Positions 29,135 through 37,474 of a stretch of 64,000 nt of DNA are shown in pieces; position 1 is the first letter of the stretch; each line of letters begins with the position of its first letter. This stretch comes from Candidatus Gastranaerophilales bacterium. Its GTDB lineage: Bacteria > Cyanobacteriota > Vampirovibrionia > Gastranaerophilales > Gastranaerophilaceae. The DNA lies in contig CANQJT010000001.1 in assembly GCA_947624325.1 (NCBI GenBank), forward strand, positions 310,001-374,000, given 5' to 3'. A program made the position numbers and the translations under genes. Under the pieces are notes generated by a model. That model ran no database searches, had not been told where the DNA came from, and was given only the letters and a program-made list of their open reading frames with translations.

Positions 29135-30056
29135 ATACCGCCTTTAATATTAATTTAAGTCTATCATAAAAAGAATGGTTGCTTAAAACATTTTTTCTGC
29201 CGTTCATTGTTATCAATTGAGCAATATTTAAATTTTTAAGATAAAATTTAATTTTATCAATTAATTCATCCTGAGAACAATAAGAATCAAAATCCTTGCC
29301 GTCTTCAAAAAGATAATCAGTATACTTTGACTTTGGAGCAAGCATAAAACCGCCCGATGCAAGAATTTCATAACATCTGTAATTCGTATAATCTTTATCG
29401 GGATTAGTCATATCAATATTTACTTTTGATGATGTGTAAACTTGAGCTAATTCACTTTGAGAATCAAGGTATCCTTTGTATGATGATCTGTATATATCAA
29501 TATATCTGTCAGGCAAAATTTTTAATTTATACATTTCATCAACACTTTTATAAAAATCAAATGAACGGCAAAATATATTTAATTCACCGAAATTATAAAT
29601 TATTGAAGCCAAAAGTTTTTCTCTGTTTTCATATGCCGGATTACCTGCAAAAGTAATTGAATATTTGTAGCCTGAAAATTTTGATTTATAATCTTTTCCG
29701 TTTATTCCAAGCAAAACCCTGTTTTTCTTAACTTTTTCATTCTGTGAAAAGCAATATGATAAATTTTTCTTTCTTATTTCAGCCGGGATACTATCAGATA
29801 TTTCAGCATGATTAATTAATTTTATGCTTTCTGAATTAATGTTTTTATAAAAATCCAAAAGAGTATCAACCGAAGAATAAGACGACCAAAAATGAAAAAT
29901 ACAATCAGGATTAATTTTATAGACTTCGTTAATATTTAAGTCATATATTTTTTTTTCAATAACAAAAAAACCGTTATCCCTAAAAGCGGAAGAATAACCC
30001 TTAGTTATATATTTACCTTTATTATCATCAGGCAGTATAATCAATACTTTTTTCAT
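29112..30056 (-). CDS. CgeB-like glycosyltransferase
   Basis: The 314-residue protein has a Rossmann-like start (KKVLIILPDDN) and a C-terminal GT-B signature of the CgeB / Glycos_transf_1_2 type: KVNIDMTNPDKDYTNYRCYE followed by ILASGGFMLAPKSKYTDYLF. The donor and acceptor are unknown. It is soluble with no membrane helix. It lies in an operon 38 nt after the alpha-oxoamine synthase and overlaps the response regulator start; with MCE and SDR genes upstream it may glycosylate a lipid. Confidence 0.7.
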   Translation of the reverse strand: MKKVLIILPDDNKGKYITKGYSSAFRDNGFFVIEKKIYDLNINEVYKINPDCIFHFWSSYSSVDTLLDFYKNINSESIKLINHAEISDSIPAEIRKKNLSYCFSQNEKVKKNRVLLGINGKDYKSKFSGYKYSITFAGNPAYENREKLLASIIYNFGELNIFCRSFDFYKSVDEMYKLKILPDRYIDIYRSSYKGYLDSQSELAQVYTSSKVNIDMTNPDKDYTNYRCYEILASGGFMLAPKSKYTDYLFEDGKDFDSYCSQDELIDKIKFYLKNLNIAQLITMNGRKNVLSNHSFYDRLKLILKAVYGKDFSN

Positions 30057-30094
30057 TCTTATATTTTAGCAATATTTAAAATTAAATAAAAGTA

Positions 30095-31363
30095 TTATTT
30101 AATTATTCCGTATTTTCTGCCTGTTTCTTCTAAAATATCAACAGCCCTATCTATTTGAGCATATGTTAAATCCTTCATTGCGCATAATCTTAGTCTGCAT
30201 TCTTTTCTTCGAACTGCAGGATATGTAACAATATTAACATATAGCCCTTTTTGTCTTAATTCGGAATGAATTTTAAACAATTTTTCTTCATCATAAATCA
30301 TAACCGGTATAATAGCAGATTGAGAATGCCCGATATCAAAACCTTTCGATAATAATTTAGATTTTAAATAATTAATTTTATCCCACAATTCATTTCTGCC
30401 TGCATTATCTAAAAGGAACAAGTCAAAAACTTTGTTCAGACCGCCAGCAAGAGAAGCAGGAAGGGCTGTAGAAAAGAAATAAGTTCTTGCATACAATTTT
30501 AAGAATTGTACTATTTCTCTTGAGGCGGCACAATATCCGCCAAGTCCTCCCGGAGATTTACTTAACATACCTACATGTAAATCTATTTTATCCATAACAT
30601 TATGATGTTCTGCGGCGCCTTTTCCTGTTTTACCTACAATTCCTATACCGTGCGCATCATCTACCATAACTCTGCAATTATATTCTTTTGCAAGCTGAGT
30701 TATAATATCTAATTTTGCAATATCACCATCCATTGAAAAAACACCATCCGTTATTATAAGCCTTCCCGTAGTTTCTACAGGAAGTCTTTTTAAAACTCTT
30801 TCAAGACCGTTCATATCTGCATGAGGAAATACTTTTATATCCGCACCGGATAATCTGCACCCGTCGAATATTGATGCATGGTTAGCACTGTCATTTATGA
30901 TTACGTCACCTTCATTACATAGTGCGGATATAACTCCGACATTTGCGCCGTATCCGCTTGGGAAAACTATTGAACTTTCCGTTCCGTAAAATTGTGCAAT
31001 TTTACTTTCAAGGCTGTTATGAAGCTCCGTTATACCGGCATAATTTGAAACAACACCCATCCCATAGCCGAATTTATCTAAGGCTTCTTTTGCAGATTTT
31101 ACAACTTCTTCATTTGTAGAAAGATTTAAATATGAATTAGATCCAAGCATAATTACCGAATGAACTTCGCCTGATTTTTCTTTTATAGGATACTCACCTT
31201 GAAGCTTATCCATGGAAACCATTCCAAGACCTTCATTGCCTGTATACGTTTCACTGTGCAAGACCTTATCTACCAATATTGCTTTTTCAAATAAGTCAGC
31301 ACCGGGTCTTGTTTTCATAAAATCTTCAAACTTATTACTCTTTGTTTGTTCCGTAACTGTCAT
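30095..31363 (-). CDS. Alpha-oxoamine synthase family PLP enzyme (SPT/KBL/BioF-like)
   Basis: Members condense an amino acid with an acyl-CoA or acyl-ACP (serine palmitoyltransferase, 2-amino-3-ketobutyrate ligase, 8-amino-7-oxononanoate synthase). PLP residues are visible: H162 in NHASIFDG, D235 and H238 in VDDAHGIG, and the Schiff-base K269 in MLSKSPGGLGGY. Length (422) fits, with an N-terminal ~60-residue extension as in several serine palmitoyltransferases. No biotin genes or threonine dehydrogenase lie nearby. The neighbours are an MCE lipid-transfer protein, an SDR and a glycosyltransferase, so a sphingolipid-like role is plausible but unproven. Confidence 0.85.
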   Translation of the reverse strand: MTVTEQTKSNKFEDFMKTRPGADLFEKAILVDKVLHSETYTGNEGLGMVSMDKLQGEYPIKEKSGEVHSVIMLGSNSYLNLSTNEEVVKSAKEALDKFGYGMGVVSNYAGITELHNSLESKIAQFYGTESSIVFPSGYGANVGVISALCNEGDVIINDSANHASIFDGCRLSGADIKVFPHADMNGLERVLKRLPVETTGRLIITDGVFSMDGDIAKLDIITQLAKEYNCRVMVDDAHGIGIVGKTGKGAAEHHNVMDKIDLHVGMLSKSPGGLGGYCAASREIVQFLKLYARTYFFSTALPASLAGGLNKVFDLFLLDNAGRNELWDKINYLKSKLLSKGFDIGHSQSAIIPVMIYDEEKLFKIHSELRQKGLYVNIVTYPAVRRKECRLRLCAMKDLTYAQIDRAVDILEETGRKYGIIK

Positions 31364-31396
31364 ATATACTCCACAATCTATTAATAATCAGTCTTA

Positions 31397-32227
31397 TTAT
31401 TCACAATCAGTGCTTATCGGTCTGCCAAATATTAACCTTCCGAAACCAAAGTGTTTTTTTAATGTATTTTTAACACCGCCTGTTATTTCTTTTACATTTT
31501 TCATGGTTGAATTAGTCTGGCATAATACTGAGTTTACAACAGGTATTGTTGTTCTGTCAATTTGAACGGTAATATCACTTAAACTTTTTGTTGTTTTTTC
31601 AACATTATTAATAGAATTTGTCAGAGTTTCCTTGGTTAACGAGGAATTCATATTTGATGACATTTCTTTAAGATTAGTCGTTGTTTTAGTTAGATTTGAA
31701 ACCGCCAGTTTAATATCAGGTCTTATATCCTGCAATATACCATGCACCTCAATAAAAATACCGTTAAGGCTTTGAACTGCAGTGTTTGCATTTGAAATCA
31801 AACTTGATGCATTGGATACTATTTCTTCAGCACCATCTTCACTTAAAATAGTTGTTATATCTTTTGTTAATCTGCCCGAGATTACATCATCATTTTTAAT
31901 TTTCTTTAATGACGGAGCATCGGGATAAATTATATTTATATATCCGCCCGTACCTTTCTTTTGAATTTTTGCCGTTATATTTTCGGGAAGATTAATATTA
32001 TTAGGATGAATTTTTAATTTTAAAAATGTATTTGTATAATCTTTATCGGGATATATTTTAGTTGATTTCCCGATTTTAAAGCCTTTATAATACACGTTCA
32101 TCTGTTTTTCAAACGGTTCCAAATCATCAAACTTAACAAGTATATTTAAAAATGCAAGTTTTTGATACAAAAACCAGAATAAAATTCCAAAAGTTATTAA
32201 TACTATAATTACAATTATTTTTTTCAT
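31397..32227 (-). CDS. MCE/MlaD-family lipid-transport protein
   Basis: The product (276 residues from the ATG at 32227) has an N-terminal membrane helix (about 3-25), then a single MCE domain (VKFDDLEPFEKQMNVYYKGF ... KIGKSTKI) and a long helical tail with repeated N-T-T/L-S-N-L heptads. MCE proteins form rings that carry lipids between membranes. The partner ATPase and permease (MlaF/E) are not adjacent. An upstream TTG (32242) has no Shine-Dalgarno and is not preferred. It lies 33 nt before the alpha-oxoamine synthase and 47 nt after the SDR gene. Confidence 0.85.
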   Translation of the reverse strand: MKKIIVIIVLITFGILFWFLYQKLAFLNILVKFDDLEPFEKQMNVYYKGFKIGKSTKIYPDKDYTNTFLKLKIHPNNINLPENITAKIQKKGTGGYINIIYPDAPSLKKIKNDDVISGRLTKDITTILSEDGAEEIVSNASSLISNANTAVQSLNGIFIEVHGILQDIRPDIKLAVSNLTKTTTNLKEMSSNMNSSLTKETLTNSINNVEKTTKSLSDITVQIDRTTIPVVNSVLCQTNSTMKNVKEITGGVKNTLKKHFGFGRLIFGRPISTDCE

Positions 32228-32274
32228 ATGAATATGAAACAAAATATAAAAAATTTAATCAATAACTCATGTGG

Positions 32275-33108
32275 CTATATTTTTAATCTCGATTTTATTA
32301 ACAGATTACTTAAATCAATCGGCAGCTTAGAAACCCAATCCGCAATAACAGCATCAAACCCGACATTATAAGAAGATTTAGGATTTTTTGATTCAATAGC
32401 CTTTAATATTGCATTTACAACAATACTAACATCAAGCCCCTTTATATTATTATCAAGCGCATTTTTTTCCAAGATGAGTAAATCTTTTTCATATTTTTCT
32501 CTAATCAGTTCATTAACACCTTCAAAATATTTTCTTGCCCTTTTTGCAGATTTATTCCAAATGGGAGTTTTTATAGATGCTGGTTTTATGGATATGACCT
32601 TAATATTATCCTTATTTTCAAGATAAAAAGAATTAAATAATATATCCATAGCTCTTTTTGAAGCACAATATGCTGAAATGTAAGGAAATAATCCTGTTGA
32701 AGCATCGGAGCTTATATTAATAACTCTCGAGCCTGAAAGCAGGGGTAAAAACTTTTGAGTTACCGCAAGTGCACCAAAAGTATTAACTTCAAACTGTTCT
32801 TTAAGTCTTTCTATATTGATGCATTCAACGGGACATGCCTCAACAATGCCTGCATTATTTATTAAAACATCAATTTTATCCGTTTGTTTTATAACATACC
32901 AAAATGCCTTATCAATGCTTGAAGAAATTTGAACATCAATATAGACGGGAATAATATTTTTACTTAGTTTATCAAGTTCATCTTTATCTTTTTTTCTTCT
33001 GACACCTGCAAATACTTTATATCCCTTATCTGCAAGTAACTTTGCTGTTTCTCTGCCTATCCCTGATGATGAACCTGTTATAAATATTGTTTTTTGAGTA
33101 TTTTTCAT
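32275..33108 (-). CDS. Short-chain dehydrogenase/reductase
   Basis: A classical SDR of 277 residues: TGSSSGIG cofactor loop near the N-terminus, NNAG, catalytic Ser in NISSDAST and YxxxK in SAYCASKRA. The basic patch after the second strand (VRRKKDK) suggests NADPH. The sequence resembles the retinol / 3-ketosphinganine-reductase-like branch that acts on lipid ketones, an inference from pattern only. It opens the six-gene minus-strand operon and is divergent from yraN with 41 bp between. Confidence 0.85.
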   Translation of the reverse strand: MKNTQKTIFITGSSSGIGRETAKLLADKGYKVFAGVRRKKDKDELDKLSKNIIPVYIDVQISSSIDKAFWYVIKQTDKIDVLINNAGIVEACPVECINIERLKEQFEVNTFGALAVTQKFLPLLSGSRVINISSDASTGLFPYISAYCASKRAMDILFNSFYLENKDNIKVISIKPASIKTPIWNKSAKRARKYFEGVNELIREKYEKDLLILEKNALDNNIKGLDVSIVVNAILKAIESKNPKSSYNVGFDAVIADWVSKLPIDLSNLLIKSRLKI

Positions 33109-33137
33109 AACACTTAATTTTTATCATAAAATTTTGA

Positions 33138-33143
33138 TATAAT
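33138..33143 (+). promoter_or_regulatory. -10 box of yraN (extended, leaderless type)
   Basis: TGATATAAT is an extended -10; the TATAAT ends 6 nt before the yraN ATG at 33150. No Shine-Dalgarno lies between. Confidence 0.6.
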
Positions 33144-33149
33144 CAAACT

Positions 33150-33512
33150 ATGGTTAAGAACAACATACAAAAAGGTAAACAAGGCGAAGATACAGCATGT
33201 AAATATCTCAAAGAATGCGGTTATTCAATAATAGAGCGAAATTGGCATTATTCAAAAAATGCCGAAATTGATATAATTGCAAAAGAAAAAGATACTCTTG
33301 TTTTTATAGAGGTCAAATTCAGGTCTAATCTTAACTTCGGACACCCTTTTGAAGCAATAGACAGTTTAAAAATTCAAAAAATTCATAAAGCTATTTTAGG
33401 ATATCTTTCTCAAACAAATTTAAAATGCAAATCATACAGATTTGACGGCATTGCAATTATAGGTACAAATAACCCGAAAATTGAACATATAAAAAATTTA
33501 GGTCAATATTAA
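33150..33512 (+). CDS. yraN: YraN / UPF0102 family protein
   Basis: A 120-residue member of UPF0102, a restriction-endonuclease-like fold family of undefined function. The features are KGKQGEDTACKYLKECGY, ERNWHY, the EIDIIAKEKDTLVFIEVKFR nuclease-like E-D-ExK core, and FGHPFEAID. Length is normal. It is convergent with surE (1-nt gap). Confidence 0.93.
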   Translation: MVKNNIQKGKQGEDTACKYLKECGYSIIERNWHYSKNAEIDIIAKEKDTLVFIEVKFRSNLNFGHPFEAIDSLKIQKIHKAILGYLSQTNLKCKSYRFDGIAIIGTNNPKIEHIKNLGQY

Positions 33513-33513
33513 A

Positions 33514-34305
33514 CTACTGCCACTCAGAAATTCCGCCTTTACAAAGCACACTTTCAAGTTCGGGAATAACTTTTTCAAGGGTCATTTCAAAAGTTATAGG
33601 GGTTATTGAAACTTTATTCCACCTTAGAGCATTAATATCCGAATCATCATTTTCGCACTGTTTAATAAGTTCACCTGCCATCCAATAATAAACTTTGCCT
33701 CTGGGGTCTATTCTTTTATCATATTCATCGGTAAACATTTTTCCGCCAAGCCTTGTAATGGCGACCCCTGATAAATCTTCCGGCATTAATCCCGGAACAT
33801 TGATATTTAATATCGTTTTCTTCGGAAAATTAAATTCTTTTACTTTATGAACAAATTTTGCCATAAAACATGCAACATTCTTAAATAATTCAGGTTCAGA
33901 TGACATACTGGCAAGTGAAACAGCAATACTCGGATATCCCATCATTGCTCCTTCCATTGCACAGCTGACTGTACCGGAGTACAATATATCAGAACCCAAA
34001 TTAGGACCGTGATTAATACCCGATATTATTAAATCAGGTTTTTCTTCTTCACTTAATATTGCATTAATTCCTATTTTAACGCAGTCACCCGGAGTTCCGC
34101 TTGTTATCCATATCCTTTTTGCGCCGAATTTTGATTCTAATTCTTCAACCCTAATAGGGGTATGAAGTGTAAGAGAATGTCCGGCAGCACTTCTTTCTCT
34201 ATCAGGGGCAATAACATATACATCATGCTCCTTGCTTAACTCAATTGTTAAAGCTTTTATACCTTCTGCCATTACTCCGTCATCATTTGATAATAATATC
34301 TTCAT
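33514..34305 (-). CDS. surE: 5'-nucleotidase SurE
   Basis: SurE dephosphorylates nucleoside monophosphates. The signature motifs are the N-terminal LLSNDDG, APDRERSAAGHSLTL, TSGTPGDCVKIG and ISGINHGPNLGSDILYSGTV. Length (263) is typical. AAAAGGGG precedes the start. It is the last gene of aroC-aroK-aroB-surE, 27 nt after aroB. Confidence 0.96.
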   Translation of the reverse strand: MKILLSNDDGVMAEGIKALTIELSKEHDVYVIAPDRERSAAGHSLTLHTPIRVEELESKFGAKRIWITSGTPGDCVKIGINAILSEEEKPDLIISGINHGPNLGSDILYSGTVSCAMEGAMMGYPSIAVSLASMSSEPELFKNVACFMAKFVHKVKEFNFPKKTILNINVPGLMPEDLSGVAITRLGGKMFTDEYDKRIDPRGKVYYWMAGELIKQCENDDSDINALRWNKVSITPITFEMTLEKVIPELESVLCKGGISEWQ

Positions 34306-34332
34306 ATAAACCCCTTTTTATCTTTACAACTA

Positions 34333-35418
34333 TTAAATACCCTCTAATATGATATTTTTATCAATATTATTTATTATTTCCACTTCTCTTTCCCCTGTCG
34401 GAATAACAAAATTTATTTTATAATCAGATACTTTTTTATCAGAAAGCATTACATCATAAAATTCATAAGGTAAAAATTCTTCTGAATATGTATTTACAAG
34501 AGAATAGTTATTTACTAAATTTATACATCTTTCATAATATTCGTTAGAAATATAATTTAATTTAACCGCAACATTAAAAATCATTGTCATACCGATTGCA
34601 ACAGCCTCGCCATGAGTATACTTTTCATATCCCGTGAGTTTTTCTATTGCATGAGCAAATGTATGCCCGAAATTTAAAATCGCTCTTAAACCTTTTTCTT
34701 TCTCGTCTTTATTGACAACTGAAGCTTTTAAACTACAGCATATTCTAATCATTTTTTCTATAATATCAGTATTTTTTAATAAAATTTCATCTTTGCGGAC
34801 TTCCAAAAACTCAAGAAAATTAAAATCCCTCTGACAAGCACAGTTTTTTTCAATAAAAGCATATTTTAAAACTTCTCCTAATCCGCTTTTAAATTGCCTA
34901 TTGTCAAGAGTAGATAATGTGTTTGTATCAGCTATTACAGCTTTAGGCTGATAAAAAGCACCAATCATGTTTTTGCCGGAAGAATGATTAACAGCAACTT
35001 TACCGCCAACCGACGAATCAACCATTGCTAATAATGTTGTCGGAACCTGAATAAAATCAATTCCCCTTCTGTATATTGAAGCGGCAAAACCTGCCATATC
35101 ACCTATAACTCCGCCTCCAAGCGCAATTATTGCATCTTTACGTTCCAAATTTAATTCCATACACTTATCTAAAATTCTTTGCAGAGTATCCATATTCTTA
35201 TATATTTCACCATCAGGCAAAATAACAAACTGAGCACTTTCATTTTTTAATTTTTCACCGTATAAAGAAAATATCGTATCATTTGTCACTATAAGAAACC
35301 TTGATGCATTTGTATACTTTTGAATTATTTCATACAAATCACTTAATAAATTTTCCCCGATAAAAATCGGGTAAGAACTTGCACTTACGGGATTTATTTT
35401 AACTTCAATTTTTTCCAT
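34333..35418 (-). CDS. aroB: 3-dehydroquinate synthase
   Basis: AroB converts DAHP to 3-dehydroquinate, the second shikimate step. The NAD-binding GGGVIGDMAGFAASIYRRG, QVPTTLLAMVDSSVGGK and zinc-binding FGHTFAHAIE motifs are all present; length 361 is normal. Its start overlaps the aroK 3' end by 14 bp, so they are translationally coupled. Confidence 0.97.
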   Translation of the reverse strand: MEKIEVKINPVSASSYPIFIGENLLSDLYEIIQKYTNASRFLIVTNDTIFSLYGEKLKNESAQFVILPDGEIYKNMDTLQRILDKCMELNLERKDAIIALGGGVIGDMAGFAASIYRRGIDFIQVPTTLLAMVDSSVGGKVAVNHSSGKNMIGAFYQPKAVIADTNTLSTLDNRQFKSGLGEVLKYAFIEKNCACQRDFNFLEFLEVRKDEILLKNTDIIEKMIRICCSLKASVVNKDEKEKGLRAILNFGHTFAHAIEKLTGYEKYTHGEAVAIGMTMIFNVAVKLNYISNEYYERCINLVNNYSLVNTYSEEFLPYEFYDVMLSDKKVSDYKINFVIPTGEREVEIINNIDKNIILEGI

Positions 35419-35914
35419 ATATTTTCTCTATTATTTCTTTTACAATTATATCAGGTGTTTTATGTGTTGTATCAATTGTAAAGTGTGCTTTATTATATTT
35501 ACCTTCTCTTTGCTCGAGTAAATTTATAATTTTTTCTTTTATATTACAGTCATTTAATAAGGGACGTTCCTTATTATTTTTAACTCTTTTATATAATTCC
35601 TCGGGTTCTGCTTTTAAATATATAAGAACAGATTTGTTTAAGAGCAAATTAAGATTATCTTCAGAAATTACAATTCCGCCCCCCGTTGCAATAACCTGAT
35701 TGTCATTTTTGAGGACATTTTTTAACTGTTCGGATTCTATAGTCCTGAATGTTTTTTCCCCATATTTTTCAAATATTTCATTTATTGATATTTTTTGAGA
35801 TTTAACTATTTCCTCATCGGTATCAACAAAAGAAAAACCTTCAAGTTTATTTACAATAAGCTTTGCGACAGTAGATTTTCCTGAGCCCATCATCCCGATT
35901 AATGCAATATTCAT
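35405..35914 (-). CDS. aroK: Shikimate kinase
   Basis: AroK phosphorylates shikimate. The 169-residue protein has the P-loop GMMGSGKSTVAK, the substrate DTDEEI, the RTIE helix, TGGGIV and the lid arginine in NKERPLL. It lies 3 nt after aroC and overlaps aroB, forming a compact shikimate operon. Confidence 0.97.
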   Translation of the reverse strand: MNIALIGMMGSGKSTVAKLIVNKLEGFSFVDTDEEIVKSQKISINEIFEKYGEKTFRTIESEQLKNVLKNDNQVIATGGGIVISEDNLNLLLNKSVLIYLKAEPEELYKRVKNNKERPLLNDCNIKEKIINLLEQREGKYNKAHFTIDTTHKTPDIIVKEIIEKIYGKN

Positions 35915-35917
35915 AAC

Positions 35918-37096
35918 TTACCTTTCGGAAATCCTTTTAAGGTAATTATTATAATTATCCTTCATTTCTGAAAACGAATCATGTGAAAATTTTTCCATCA
36001 TTGCATCTGCTAAGATAATAGCACACATTGCTTCAGCCACAACAGCACATGCCGGAACAGCACATACATCAGACCTCTCAAAATGAGCGGAAACATTTTC
36101 TTTAGTATCCAACGCAACAGAATTTAAAGGTTTAATCATTGTAGGAATTGCTTTCATTGAAGCTGATACTACTATATTCTCACCGTTAGAGATACCGCCT
36201 TCAATACCTCCTGCATTATTTGATTTTCTTTCATATTTGCCGTCATTAACAAAAATTTCATCATGAGTTTTAGAACCCGTTAAACCTACAGTTTTTGACC
36301 CCAAGCCGATTTCTACTGATTTGACTGCCTGAATACTCATTACAGCCTGAGCCAATAAACCATCTAGTTTCCTGTCCCAATGAACATGAGAGCCCAAACC
36401 GACAGGAACATTTTTATACACAACTTTAAAACTACCGCCGATAGTGTCACCATTAGCTTTTGCACTATCAATTTCTGCTTTCATTTTTTCAAAATCATTT
36501 TCAGAAATAACCCTAAGTTCAGAATTTTCAATATTCTCAATACAATCAAAGGGATTATCAACTTCAATTGCAGCTGCATTACCAATTTGAGTCACAAAAG
36601 AAATTCCGTCAATATTAAATTGTTTCAAAAGACATTTTGCTACGGCACCAACTGCTACTCTTGCCGCTGTTTCTCTTGCACTTGACCTTTCTAATATATT
36701 TCTTACATCGGAATGATTATATTTTAAAGCACCTGCATAATCCGCATGCCCGGGACGAACATTCTTTATTTTCTTCTCTTCTGTTAATTTTAAATTTTCT
36801 TCATTTAATTCAACAGCCACGGCCGACATAGGAATTTTCCAATTTTCCCAATCTTTGTTTTCTATTTGAATGCAAATAGGCGCACCAGTTGAAACTCCAT
36901 GACGAACACCTGCCAAAATAACAGCCGTATCAGTTTCAATTTTCATCCTTCCGCCTCTGCCGTATCCGGTTTGACGGCGAGCAAGCTCCTTATTAATAAA
37001 ATTTATATCTATGGCAATACCTGATGGCATTCCCTCTATAATTGCATTTAAGCATTTGCCATGCGATTCACCGGAAGTTAAAAATTTAAATAGCAT
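35918..37096 (-). CDS. aroC: Chorismate synthase
   Basis: AroC makes chorismate from EPSP with reduced FMN. The motifs GESHGKCLNAIIEGMPSG, RRQTGYGRGGRM, VRPGHADYAG, RSSARETAARVAVGAVAK and HFERSDVCAVPA are clear, and length (392) is normal. It leads the operon aroC-aroK-aroB-surE. The start has AGGTAAATT just upstream. A perfect inverted repeat covers the region from the -10 box to the start codon and may control the operon. Confidence 0.97.
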   Translation of the reverse strand: MLFKFLTSGESHGKCLNAIIEGMPSGIAIDINFINKELARRQTGYGRGGRMKIETDTAVILAGVRHGVSTGAPICIQIENKDWENWKIPMSAVAVELNEENLKLTEEKKIKNVRPGHADYAGALKYNHSDVRNILERSSARETAARVAVGAVAKCLLKQFNIDGISFVTQIGNAAAIEVDNPFDCIENIENSELRVISENDFEKMKAEIDSAKANGDTIGGSFKVVYKNVPVGLGSHVHWDRKLDGLLAQAVMSIQAVKSVEIGLGSKTVGLTGSKTHDEIFVNDGKYERKSNNAGGIEGGISNGENIVVSASMKAIPTMIKPLNSVALDTKENVSAHFERSDVCAVPACAVVAEAMCAIILADAMMEKFSHDSFSEMKDNYNNYLKRISER

Positions 37097-37127
37097 AATT
37101 TACCTATATTATCTACAGGTAAATTAT
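37095..37127. promoter_or_regulatory. Inverted repeat over the aroC promoter and ribosome-binding site
   Basis: ATAATTTACCT (37095-37105) and AGGTAAATTAT (37117-37127) form a perfect 11-bp dyad separated by 11 bp. One arm contains the minus-strand TATAAT (complement of 37123-37128), the other the Shine-Dalgarno and start codon of aroC. If transcription begins about 7 nt below the -10 box, the RNA would lack the upstream arm, favouring a DNA operator over an RNA hairpin. Confidence 0.5.
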
Positions 37128-37171
37128 ACCAAATTATTTGATTAATTGTTATTTTATCTCATTAATATTAA

Positions 37172-37348
37172 CTAAAATTCTGCAATATCAGGATATTTAC
37201 TTCCGCCTTCTTCACCTAAAGCCATTGTAGTATATTCGTCTTCACCCGGAAATTTTTTAACTTTTTCCGGACCTCTGTTTAGTTCTACATTTTTAACTTC
37301 TTTATTTAAATTTTTAAAATCTACAAATGATACACGATTTACTTTCAT
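37172..37348 (-). CDS. Candidate graspetide precursor peptide
   Basis: A 58-codon gene too short for most ORF calls. AGAGGT lies 7 nt before the ATG. The peptide has a basic leader (MKVNRVSFVDFKNLNKEVKN and on, residues 1-35) and an acidic C-terminal part, GEDEYTTMALGEEGGSKYPD followed by IAEF. TTMALGEE fits the TTxxxxEE core of plesiocin-type graspetides, where Thr hydroxyls are ester-linked to Glu side chains. SKYPD...E also recalls the microviridin TxKYPSD tail. It is divergent from an ATP-grasp ligase 127 bp away, the enzyme class that makes such links. The leader start MKVNRVSF resembles the tags of other proteins in this window. No GG protease site separates leader and core with certainty. 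Confidence 0.65.
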   Translation of the reverse strand: MKVNRVSFVDFKNLNKEVKNVELNRGPEKVKKFPGEDEYTTMALGEEGGSKYPDIAEF

Positions 37349-37474
37349 AATATACCTCTTTCTTCTTAAACAATATATCGGATTTTAAATAACAAAACTT
37401 TAGAAAAGAAATATAATATATTAAAAAATCTTAATATTGACAGGAAATATCACATATGATTACATTAAGCTATA

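Noticed and set aside
30095-31363. Firm call as serine palmitoyltransferase, KBL or BioF
   Set aside because: Motifs are common to all alpha-oxoamine synthases; context suggests lipids but does not decide.
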